Assembly (NCBI GenBank): GCA_030568195.1
Contig: JAJLTO010000002.1
Location: forward strand, 1,674,001-1,738,000
Direction of reading: 5' to 3'
Length of the DNA stretch: 64,000 nt
Source: Dipodascopsis uninucleata var. uninucleata
Taxonomy: Eukaryota > Ascomycota > Lipomycetes > Lipomycetales > Lipomycetaceae
Shown: piece by piece, positions 13,109 to 23,141 of the stretch
Layout of the letters: every line of letters begins with the position of its first letter
Numbering within the stretch: position 1 is the first letter of the stretch
Position numbers and translations under genes: made by a program
Notes under the pieces: model-generated
Database searches by the model: none
Told to the model about the DNA's origin: nothing
Seen by the model: only the letters and a program-made list of their open reading frames with translations

Positions 13109-16100
13109 ATTTCGCGAAATTCATCTCATGACTGTGGCAATGGCAACAAAGAATATTGACAGCGCAAAGAAATCCAGAGTTAGCTCATATTCCTCAAATG
13201 AAAAAAAAAAAAAAATCGACTCGTTTAAGTATTTAGCAAGTACTAGGATGTCCACATGTGAACTGAGTTAATAGGAATTCTGAGAAAGTAAGGTATGTGT
13301 AATGTACCGCGTAGATCCGTACCAAAATGATGAGTTTGAGACTATAAATCGAATAATATCGACAAGCACGTTTACAATAATGTAAACAACAAACCTGTAA
13401 TATGTCAATACAAATTACCTCATTGGATATGCTTATCTGTTATAGTCGAAGAAATCCTAAAGTTTGCAAGTAAATTGAAGTGGTCCGACTTTCTGTCCAC
13501 AAGACTTCGGGAGCACGTTTCCAGAAATCCCGTGGTATATCTTACCAGCAACGAACTAGACTAGAATCCGAAAGTCTAGCATTTACCTTTAAACACATAA
13601 ATTGATCCTTATGACTTGTAAGAAATAGGTTCTTTGGTGAGCCAAGGCTTACCACAATTGAAAATTGTAAAATTGTGTATTGATGTGCAAAAGTATAACA
13701 ACATGAGTCTATTACAGTCAGTTTCGGCATCTTTGTAATCATATTAACAGTATGCCGGAACAGTTTGATTCCGATTACTGAATCTATGTGGCAAACACTT
13801 ATAAAGTCTCAAGCAAGAGGTATTTAATGAATTTAAAATTCGGAAGTCTATTTGGACTGTAAGTGCTCTGAAAAATGAATTGTCACCAACTTTCGTCTTC
13901 TCCGATAGCCAACTCCGAAACTTGCATATATTTATAGCTCTTATTGTTCAATTGCTCACAAAAAGGTTTGGCTTTTGGAACTACCAATTTTCAGCACGAA
14001 TGTTGGTATATTTTACTTATAGTTGATATGTGAAAAGTCTTCTCTTCTGAGCTCGTAATACCACGCCGACTCCGGAGCCGACTGTTATTTGTTACTAAAT
14101 GTTGTTTAAGTAGACTCTAAATTTGACGCCCCACCTGTAGCACACAAGTTACATGAATTGATGAGTCTAATATTATGGAGCATTTCCCTCTTTTTAGTGA
14201 CTAGGACTGCTCATAATCGAGATATTTCGCCTGAATCTGATACTGGTATCCTGCAATTCTTATCATGTGGCAATGCTGAACCACAGCACTTCGTACTAGA
14301 TTCTAATACATCGTATACTGATTAAGTTCTTTTAATGCATATTCTCGAGTCGTAGCTTTCCTATTCAACACTAGTATATATAGATGTATGCGATAGATTA
14401 TGGGATACTTGTTACGCACGCAGAATGTCTTATCCGCCGAACCTCCTGAACGATTTCCTGCTGGCAGTTGTTCAAATATTAAAATTCAATTTACATATCT
14501 GTAAAGCTGATATTATATCATTATATTCCATGTGTACTGGTCCATTGTCACAGTAGTCCTAAATATTATATCCATTTCGCCGAATTACGCGTGTAAATCT
14601 GGGCTCACAGCAATGAATTAAGAAACTTCTCTGAATGGTCGAACATGAGAAATATATCTGTCCCGTTCTTCGCCAGGATGCAAAGACATCCGTTATGCTA
14701 TCCCTGTCTGATTAAAGGTTTAAGTCAACCTAAGTTGTCGGAATTATCGCTGACATAGATGTCACAAAAAAGTGTCCAAGGTGAAAATCGCAAGCGACAA
14801 GATGCAGTGGCATTTTTCTCGACGAGTCTACAGAATGAACTTCCGAATATTGACCTAATGAGATTGGGCGCTTTTAAACCCTAATATTATAGCTCTTCAG
14901 CTTAGAACTAGCTACTTACGAGGCTTTGACCCTTAAGAAAAATGCTAGCCATATAATATACCGATAAAAAAAAATTGCGTTCTAATTTAGGAGCGGGTTG
15001 ATCTGAATCTGCATAGTTCGTCACAAAAGTAAGGGAGCAGAGTTACAATGTCGAACTTGTCGCCATTGTTTTGTCTTCCATCTCCAACGACACGGTCCAT
15101 GAATATTAATATTATCAATAAAGTTTTTGTATTAATGTTAAATAAATTATGGTTTACAGAACTAGTCGAGGTTTATCTTTAGGTTTTAATTAAAGATCCA
15201 CTTGAAGAGATTTACAGAGGCGAAAGACTGTTCCAAATAATATAGCATCCACGTCACAAATAATTACCAGTCAACTTCTGTTATTTATTGTTTTCAGTGC
15301 GCTATTAGTGAATAATGCTGCTTTAAATGGCTAATGAACTATTATTATACATCTCTTAACTGATTAATATAGTTCATTTACTTAATTAAGCGGTAATATC
15401 ATTAATGTCTTTCAAGACATAAGCCCTAGATAATATAAGCCATGTCGACAGGCAAGTCTTCGCACACATTCTACTCAATTGTATTCGAACTTCAGCACTT
15501 ACAGACCCTGTACTAATATAGCATTATAAGCATGTGAGCTCAGCAACATAATTGAATACTCAGTCACACTCCCGACAAAGTAATTCTCAGTTTACGGTGT
15601 CGGGATTCCGTCATGGAGCCTTTGTTCAATCTAAAGTGTATGAGGTTAACATTAAGTTTGAAAGCGGCTATTTATTGATGCAGCGCTAGAGGCCGGCGTA
15701 CACTAATCCATTGCCGATAGATATCGATATCTTCAGCTGTAATCGTATTTAGATGTAATAATAGCCTTTGCTATATTATACTAGCAAAGCACAGCTAGCC
15801 ACGATCTGCGAAATGCTGAAGCTTGTGTAGCTTCTAATTTCCTTTGTTACCTTTTTTCCAACTTCCCGACTTCCGAATTTTTTAAATTCATTGAGTGCGA
15901 TCTCCATCTGCCTGTCTAGCTTGACTTAAAGATATTTAGTTATGTATCAATGTATGTAGCCTGGTCCTTGCTAGACTTCGAGTATTAGCCTGAAACATAT
16001 TCAACCTTCATTAATGTAATCATCGTGCCATGAGATCTTGGCTAGGAATGCCTTCTCGCTTAACAGCTACATCAAGTCTGTTTAAGAACTAGAATTAGCT

Positions 16101-16388
16101 TCTCCTGGTAACTAAGCGTAGCATAAGCCTATATGAATACCGATACTTTTGCAGTCCGCAATTATCTTAAGTAAATAGAGAGGTCCACTTCAAGAGAACA
16201 ACAATGATAAAATACTTAAAAAGGCAATTCCTTCTTAAGGCTGCGGAACGCATGTGTTTCCGCACGTATCAGATTCTGCCATGTTGAAATTCGCTGGCCT
16301 TTGGCGTTCAGAAATTTAGCATCATCAATTCAAACCTTGTAATAGCTACAATGTATAAACTAATTCTAAATATTGTTTAATATGACCA

Positions 16389-16763
16389 TTAGAATTTTCT
16401 TAATAGTAGCTGGAGAGAACAACAATGTAGGATCACTGGTGAAATTAAAGGGATAATTCCGTACTCCGATGTACTATGCCACCACACATCATAGATAGAC
16501 AGCAATTGCCACATTAGTAGGGCTAAAGGACATGAAAATAATGACCCTAACTTTGACATACTAGAAGGAAGCTCGAGAATTTCAGAAATTCTCGAGAGTT
16601 TTCGGCAATTTTGCTGGTGCTGCTCCGTTCCGTCAGCATGACCGCTGGCATATGACCAAGGTGGCGAAGTCCTAATCCAGAGTACATACATACAGTTCAT
16701 GTACTTTTGAGAAAATCTTACTGTGTTCTGAACACTAGTATAAATCCCAAAACAGTAGCGCAA
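16389..16763 (-). CDS. Doubtful 124-codon ORF
   Basis: ATG-initiated ORF, the longest in this gene-poor tract. It is rich in Cys, Trp and Ser, has a Leu-rich C-terminal half (a hydrophobic stretch around PLALLMWQLLSIYD) and shows no recognisable domain. The perfect palindrome at 16572-16596 lies inside it. Composition does not resemble the neighbouring genes. It may be chance; a lineage-specific gene cannot be excluded. Confidence 0.15.
   Translation of the reverse strand: MRYCFGIYTSVQNTVRFSQKYMNCMYVLWIRTSPPWSYASGHADGTEQHQQNCRKLSRISEILELPSSMSKLGSLFSCPLALLMWQLLSIYDVWWHSTSEYGIIPLISPVILHCCSLQLLLRKF
16572..16596. repeat. Perfect 11-bp-arm palindrome
   Basis: Arms CTCGAGAATTT and AAATTCTCGAG surround a 3-nt loop (CAG). 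The whole 25-nt element is perfectly self-complementary apart from the loop. Confidence 0.7.
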
Positions 16764-18123
16764 ATGTCATTAAATTCCGCTTACCTACTCAATACACCAG
16801 CGTATATTCAGTAATAATACTATCGAGTAGTTTTATTCTGTGCTAAGGTCGTCGGGAAAAATAGTGACTTTTCACGTAGAAATTGACTGACGGCTTGCGA
16901 AATTTAAGTAAACAAAATCCAAGGTTTGTCGATAAGATGCAGCTTCGGTTGCATTGGATACCCATTATATTTCTAAATCCAGGGAGTTGAAGTAGGATAA
17001 TCGTATAGTTAGCTTTATCATAGCCAGAAGAAGTAGAAGACTAATCTTTTTCGACGTCTGCTACATGTCTACCACATGTATGTGCACTACAAGGAGCAAA
17101 GAAATGTTTACAACATCATTGAATTGACGTCTATGAATCATTTTTCGATCTTATAAGGTTCGCATTGATATTCCAGTAGGTTACGCATCGTCAATCTCGT
17201 AATATCAGAGTGGGCGAGTTTGGTGCAATCTCCGTATATTACTATATCTCGTAGGCTGCTGCATGATAGTTTTTCTAGAGTCAATTTATACTAAGAAACT
17301 ACATGCTAAGATGCTTTCTAGTCCACCACGCATAGCCGTTCTTAAAGCTAGTTCAAGTTGTAGATGTTTGTGCATTGAAGTGATTAAAAATTGAATTTTA
17401 CTCCTTTCATTACCCATTGTAGGCGGAGCGAAGCTTTGCGCGAAATTCAATACGTTCGACGATAAAACCAAAGTACTAGCAATAGCTCACGCTAAAGCTG
17501 CCGCAATATATTCAACCTGGGTTAGTTGAACATACCATATTGCTCCTTGAAGCATTGTGGGGCATTTGGTTCTCGACTATCAGTAAGAAGTTATCGTAAC
17601 GAGGTCCGTTAGTGAGCGTCGGCGAAACGTCTTTCGGACCGCTTGACGGAAAGTAACTGGATAGATCTTACAGTGCGAAAAAAGCATAGTTCTTTCCTTA
17701 CCGTGTGGACGCTTTAATTGAGGGTGGAGAGTTTAACACTATAGTTCTGGCAAGACACTATTCTCTAGCCATGACGCAGAATTGTTCTCTTCGGCAGTTA
17801 CAATATTATATTGTATATATAGTGTTGCATACAGTACAAAAGCACAGTATCATATTTTTACGCAAACAGCGTTACTATTACATGTGCACGCGGAGAAAAG
17901 ATTTCCCGTAGGCTGCTCCGGTTTGTGTCTTCATCACCGAGATTCAGCTGCTCCAAGAATTTTAAGAGATACTTACAGAATATAAACAAGGTCAACGGCA
18001 GGATTATTCTATCTCGGAGCAGAAAAATTTGAATCGCACCCATTGTCTATAGCTGACGCTTATAACAATGCATAAGTGCTTCTATATACTATGTAAGAAG
18101 CTGCCCGTAAATTACTAAGATGG

Positions 18124-18184
18124 CACTAGGACTCTCTAGCTGTTTCGAGTCCTAGTGTCGAGTGGTTTCTGTGTCGTGCGACAC
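18124..18184. repeat. Two adjacent perfect inverted repeats
   Basis: CACTAGGACTC (18124-18134) pairs perfectly with GAGTCCTAGTG (18147-18157) over a 12-nt loop. Then GTGTCG (18171-18176) pairs with CGACAC (18179-18184) over 2 nt. They lie about 610 nt beyond the 3' end of the convergent AP-1 gene (stop at 18798 on the minus strand). Function is unknown; they may be RNA 3'-end or protein-binding structures. Confidence 0.6.
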
Positions 18185-18797
18185 TCCTTAAACTATATTC
18201 ACTCATGACAATTTAACAAAAGTTTTTACTACTGGGCGATATATACTTTCTCTTGAGTTTTCTTTTTACGTGTCGCATAGTTCTTACTTAAGTTCGCTAT
18301 CTAGCCAGTTCGCTTTAGGTTAAGGTTCGACGTCGTCTTGAACAATCCCTGTGGCTGTGTATATGATTTTACGAAGAACACGTAGTGCAGCATATTCATT
18401 CACTGTTAGCTGCTATTACCACTTGGCTGCGACGAATATGCTTCACAAAGATTCATGATCTGTTGCGTCCTCTAATAGAGATATTATACGCTTTCGTGCA
18501 CAAGCTCTGCTGGAAGTCTTTTTTAAATCGATCCACGAGTAGTTAGCTGATGTTTAATTTAGTTTGAAAACAAATGTCCATTAAGACGTGATAAAATATT
18601 GCTTCTTCGTAATATACGACACATAAGAAAACTTTGGTAGCAAGTTGTGGTAAAAACAACAATAACCAAATATTAGCATCATAAGACAAAATATATAGTT
18701 AATAACAAGCTTTTCTTTCTCTAAGAAAAATTAAATTAACAATAGCACATAAAGGCTCGATGATCGTCCATGCACCGTGCAGGCGAAATGCTAGTCC

Positions 18798-21425
18798 CTA
18801 CGCCAGCAGGTCAGTAGGAAATTGGCTAAATATCGACTGCTCAGTAATTCCTTGGCCATCCTTTGTAAAGGTCAATCGAATTCGCAACTTTACAGCCGCG
18901 CCTTTCGCCGCAGTCACCTTTAGTGCTTGATTAGCCGTTGCACTAGGACCCAGTGTTGCTGAAGTGATAGGACGAAGCTCAACGTGTTGCGTCTTTGGAA
19001 CTGCCACTTGTAGGTTTATGTTTTCGACGGGAGAACTACCTGCATTCTGGAACGTTGCAAGAATATTTACGACACCCTCTGGCGTGGTAGAATTTCTTAT
19101 AGGTTGTAATGTCATCTGCAGGCCATTCCCATCATAAGCAACGTACGCTGGATAACTATTACCAGGAGACGCAACAGATTGAGGTAATGTCGTTTGCGGA
19201 GATAATCCAGTAGCATATGACGCACCAGGTAATCCGCTAGATGCGACAGGAATTGGGCTTGCAATAGGTGTTGGAGATCCTTGACTCGTTTGATTGAATA
19301 ATCCAAGAATGTCACTGATATTGTTGTTGCCATTTGGTGATGATGATGCAGGGTTGGATACTACCGTCTGCGCATTACCACCGAAGACGTTGGAAAGAAC
19401 ATCCACTCCATTGGTACTTGAGCTACTTTGACCATTTGTATTGGAAGGCGGCAAAGAGAACCCATTTCCAAGGACCTGTGAAAGAAGATCACCCTGAGGT
19501 GGAGCCGTAGCATTGGAAATGGGAGTATCATCATCGCCACTCATCAAGTCTAATAGAATATCAGTTTCGGATTTTGGTTTTCTGCTAGTTGCATTCGTAA
19601 TACTAGCAGATTTACCTCCTGCGGCTTTCTTTGCCATCTGCATTTGCTCCGTGATTTCCACGATTGGCATTTTTTCTAGAACTCCCTTCCGAATTTCGTC
19701 ATATCCAAATAATGCACTATATTCAATAGCCCTCTGCTGAATTTCGACATCGAGAGAAGTAGTTTGCTCGAGGATTAATCGTCTCACCCGTTCAATCTGG
19801 GCTGGGCTTGTCAAACGAGTAGTAAGTTTGACAAGAGCATCTAATACGTATTCCAGAACCGTTTGAGTGGCATAAGTGCTGTGAAGGATGCTTTCGAAAA
19901 TCTGCACGATATCCTCCTCTGTCACAACCTGCATCTGCTCCTCTTCTTCAAAATTCCCTGCTTTGATAAGCTCATCTGCAAATTCACCAATGACCCATGT
20001 ACCTGCCAATAGCAACCCTTCTTGGGTGATATCCTGACGCAAGAGCATGTATAGCTTTTGGACTGTATAAAGCTGAAGATTCTGCGTGTTGGATAACAGA
20101 GTGATAAACTCTGACACAATCTGTTCCGACGTGTAGTTCCCAGCAAGTTTCAGGACTCTCATTACTGTATCAATATGCCATCTCTTGTTGGGAGCATAGC
20201 GTTCTGCAGCAAGACAGATTTGAGTAGTCATTTTGCTCTTGAACTCGGTATCAGCAGTTTCAAGAAACAAAAGCAATTCTCTAACTAAAACTCGTACATT
20301 CTGGTCATTAATCAAATCAAAAGACAAATCAAGTGCACGTCTTCTAATTGATATGTCAGCATCCTGTAAGCATTCCAAAATGGTTGCTCTATGTCGCTGA
20401 ACAGCATTAGGCTCAACTTCAATAACTTTAGACAACGTGTTCAAACCCACATATTTCACATTATTGTCCTTGTTACCTAAGAATCTACCTAAAATATTGA
20501 TGCCCAAGACGCGTAGACCATTATCTGCCTTAATCTCAAGAATAGTTAAAACTGCTTCATATAAAATAGAATTTCCTACATTCTTAGATGTATCAGTGTT
20601 GCTAACAACTTGAGCAAGAATGTCACTCATCTGCTCTGTTGCGCTAGCATCATCTTTTCCGAGTACTCTCAGAAGTCTCAAAATCTTAACTTGCAGGAAA
20701 GGATCCGAAATTCCAGAAACATCATGTTCTGGAGTATATCCAGACGTAGTGAGTGACTTCAATTGACGAACTAGCGACGGCACGTATGGTCGAAATTGAG
20801 GAATCAAGTCTGGATCTTCATTACAAAGGTCAATGACTAGAGTAATGCCACCCAGTAAAACACCATGATGATGGTCTCCGAGTAAAGCTTTAGCTTTGTC
20901 GACAAACCTGTCTTGCAAATCTGGAACTTTTCGAATAATCCTCATAGCACATAGAGCAGCTTTCTTTCTGAAATAAGGATTCTGATTCATAAGAAGTTTC
21001 TCTACATCAGTATATAGGTCTCTTGCCATCTCCTGTGATGCGATATTACCAAGTGTGCAAAGTGCTAGGGCCACGACATATTGGTTAGGATGATTAAGAT
21101 CGTTTTTCAGCGAATTTGTTACTAAGGTAAGAACTTCCTGATTCTCATCCAGTAGTAGCATAGTTCCTAGGTAACCTAATCGCTTGTCTGAAAATCTACT
21201 AGTTGCTAATAACTTCAGGCACTCAATTTGACCGAAGTGTGTTCGCTCACCCAGAGTAAATAAATACAACAATTTTGCAATATTCTGTCTCCGTATATGC
21301 GAATCTGTGGAGTCTTCCCTAAAAGAAGTGCGAATGGCTGCTGATTCTTTTTGAATTACGGCACGTTCATCCGCCATTGTTTTGGCAGCTCTCACTGCCT
21401 TAATGAATGATTTCAGTGATGACAT
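18798..21425 (-). CDS. APL4: AP-1 clathrin adaptor gamma subunit (gamma-adaptin)
   Basis: 875 codons from the ATG of MSSLKSFIKAVRAAK, the family's conserved start. The open frame extends 12 codons further to an ATG at 21461 (MFDIDS), which does not look like family sequence and is probably leader. The adaptin trunk of HEAT-like helices fills residues 1 to about 575, with the family hallmarks ESAAIRTSFRE, GYLGTMLLLDE, NDLNHPNQYVVALALCTLG and YFRKKAALCAMRIIRKVP. A low-complexity hinge rich in Ser, Asn and Pro (about 600-760) follows, with LLDLMSGDDD and ISDILGLF as plausible clathrin- or adaptor-contact peptides. The C-terminal ~115 residues form the gamma-ear. The protein is the large subunit of the Golgi/endosome AP-1 coat that selects cargo for clathrin vesicles. 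No intron is seen and the length is usual for the family. Confidence 0.93.
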   Translation of the reverse strand: MSSLKSFIKAVRAAKTMADERAVIQKESAAIRTSFREDSTDSHIRRQNIAKLLYLFTLGERTHFGQIECLKLLATSRFSDKRLGYLGTMLLLDENQEVLTLVTNSLKNDLNHPNQYVVALALCTLGNIASQEMARDLYTDVEKLLMNQNPYFRKKAALCAMRIIRKVPDLQDRFVDKAKALLGDHHHGVLLGGITLVIDLCNEDPDLIPQFRPYVPSLVRQLKSLTTSGYTPEHDVSGISDPFLQVKILRLLRVLGKDDASATEQMSDILAQVVSNTDTSKNVGNSILYEAVLTILEIKADNGLRVLGINILGRFLGNKDNNVKYVGLNTLSKVIEVEPNAVQRHRATILECLQDADISIRRRALDLSFDLINDQNVRVLVRELLLFLETADTEFKSKMTTQICLAAERYAPNKRWHIDTVMRVLKLAGNYTSEQIVSEFITLLSNTQNLQLYTVQKLYMLLRQDITQEGLLLAGTWVIGEFADELIKAGNFEEEEQMQVVTEEDIVQIFESILHSTYATQTVLEYVLDALVKLTTRLTSPAQIERVRRLILEQTTSLDVEIQQRAIEYSALFGYDEIRKGVLEKMPIVEITEQMQMAKKAAGGKSASITNATSRKPKSETDILLDLMSGDDDTPISNATAPPQGDLLSQVLGNGFSLPPSNTNGQSSSSTNGVDVLSNVFGGNAQTVVSNPASSSPNGNNNISDILGLFNQTSQGSPTPIASPIPVASSGLPGASYATGLSPQTTLPQSVASPGNSYPAYVAYDGNGLQMTLQPIRNSTTPEGVVNILATFQNAGSSPVENINLQVAVPKTQHVELRPITSATLGPSATANQALKVTAAKGAAVKLRIRLTFTKDGQGITEQSIFSQFPTDLLA

Positions 21426-23141
21426 TTCAGCTTGTAGAATCACGCTATCTATGTCAAACAAAATTGGATCAAACTATTTTCGATTGTCTATTTAAGTCAA
21501 ATACTATGCGTCTTAGTATACTTCTCCGCCAATAATATTATCTACTTTGACCGTTCCAATAATTATAAGTATCTGGTGTCGAAAGCAGTGCAGTACCAAT
21601 ATTCTATCATCCACTGATATCAATTTCCGCGCATGAAAAAGCACCAACTAGAAATCTAGATATTAAAATTGCAATCTTCGTGAAATCGATTAATGTAAAA
21701 GCTATGGAACTAAATTGATGATTATCTTGACTACTTATTTTCAGTGTCTCTGTCTCATGTACTTTCAAAATAGCAGTCAAAAATTGGCCACGGCGCCTAC
21801 TACAATTGTAGCAATCTGGATAAACAAAAATATCTAGTTCACTATTGATCAAACCACGATAACTTTCGGTCGCGATTCCGTAATCCTGATGACTTAATGA
21901 GTATTATCCATCTAGAAGTCGATAAATATATGTTTGAGTATTATCTCTCCTAGATACTACTAGTTCAGAATTGAAGCTCGGAGATTTGCTGTTTGCAATA
22001 CCCTTACCTTGCTAAAATGAATGCACTCACTTCCTATATAGCAATGGACGACGAGATTTTACTAAGCTATAATACGACGAATCTAGCACGACAATAGCGG
22101 GCAGTAGGACTCAGTAGAGGTTAAAGAATAAATTTAATGATTGTCTATAAATATTAATAATATCAATAACAACATTAATAATTTGTCTAGTGATGAGCGG
22201 CCTCAGCGACCCAATGTGTTATTAACTAAAGCAGTGAATAACGATTGAAACTCAAGTATATGATTTAATGATATACATAAGATGAATAAGAAAGAAATCA
22301 ACATCTCGAATTAAACGAGCAAGTTTCTTTATATTACGCAGATAAGCAGCTGTGATTAAATGCACACAAAGTAATGAGAGAGTAACTGCTAATAAAGGAT
22401 TTATAGATGTTGCGATGCTATTATCTTGTGCTGTAAACATTGAATAGATTGCAAAAGAATGTATACAAGGAATTTAAGTATGAGGAAATGAATAAAAATT
22501 GTACATAAGACTAATATAAATGAGAGGATTTGAAGGAAATAAGCATTTGATGTGTCGAAGCAATATCACACATACTAAATGCTGACTGGTCTATCTTAAG
22601 ATCATTCTGAACTTTTTCGAGTGACTAATAGATCAAAAATATATATTATATATATGATCATGAGAATTCTATATTATCTAAAGAAAACGAATGGAGTATA
22701 TACACTCAATCCGTGAACAGAGCATACTAAATAAAGAACTAAATGTATGTAACAAACACGTAGGCATAACTTTTGTCAGTAAAAGAGATGATGAAGGCAT
22801 GGAAATTAAGCGAAAAGCTCAACGAGCCTGTAGTGGCTAGTAGAAGAAAGATAAGTATGAAACACATGAATAGGAAAAAACATACTCAAACAGGAATAGA
22901 CCCCTCACCATATACAACATAAGTTCCAAAGATATATCAGATATTTACACATCTCATTACCCATACTTACCTAAACTTTTGTAGCATTGGCTGCCCCCCT
23001 CATGTTTTTTATTTCATAGGGATTTTATGCGCTGCTCTACTACCTAGTTCTGTTGAAATGACTTAATGATATTAAACCTCAAGAAAAAGCTCTAGTAATA
23101 AGTTGTGAGCTACACTATAATGATATAAATGAAATTACTGT
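21426..23141. other. 1.7-kb gap between AP-1 gamma and the GLSY-repeat gene
   Basis: Two minus-strand ORFs are present, 81 codons (21607-21852) and 62 codons (22252-22440). The latter has a hydrophobic stretch and is listed separately; the former shows nothing recognisable. A TA-rich symmetric stretch lies at about 22633-22660. Otherwise I see nothing. Confidence 0.5.
22252..22440 (-). CDS. Possible small membrane protein (62 codons)
   Basis: ATG-initiated short ORF with one hydrophobic segment (PLLAVTLSLLCVHLITAAYL) followed by a basic stretch (RNIKKLARLIR), which is the shape of a small single-pass organelle membrane protein. There is no homology I recognise and no clear intron. It could equally be chance. 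Confidence 0.2.
   Translation of the reverse strand: MFTAQDNSIATSINPLLAVTLSLLCVHLITAAYLRNIKKLARLIRDVDFFLIHLMYIIKSYT

Larger units (their letters stand above)
12460..18797. other. 6.3-kb gene-poor tract
   Basis: Apart from one 124-codon minus-strand ORF (16389-16763) there are only short ORFs, without similarity to anything I recognise. The tract holds three GTTAGG units (13084-13108), a poly-A run at about 13201-13215, a perfect 25-nt palindrome (16572-16596) and a group of perfect hairpins (18124-18184). No tRNA or transposon ends were seen. Confidence 0.6.

Noticed and set aside
18310-18345. GGTTCGA sequence resembling a tRNA B-box
   Set aside because: No acceptor stem, D-arm or A-box could be placed around it; the same holds for other GGTTC-like hits.
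21426-21461. Twelve-codon N-terminal extension of gamma-adaptin starting MFDIDS
   Set aside because: The family begins at MSSLKSF; the extension has no counterpart in gamma-adaptins and probably lies in the leader.
22633-22660. TA-rich symmetric stretch
   Set aside because: Simple AT low complexity; similar runs occur in several introns and promoters here.
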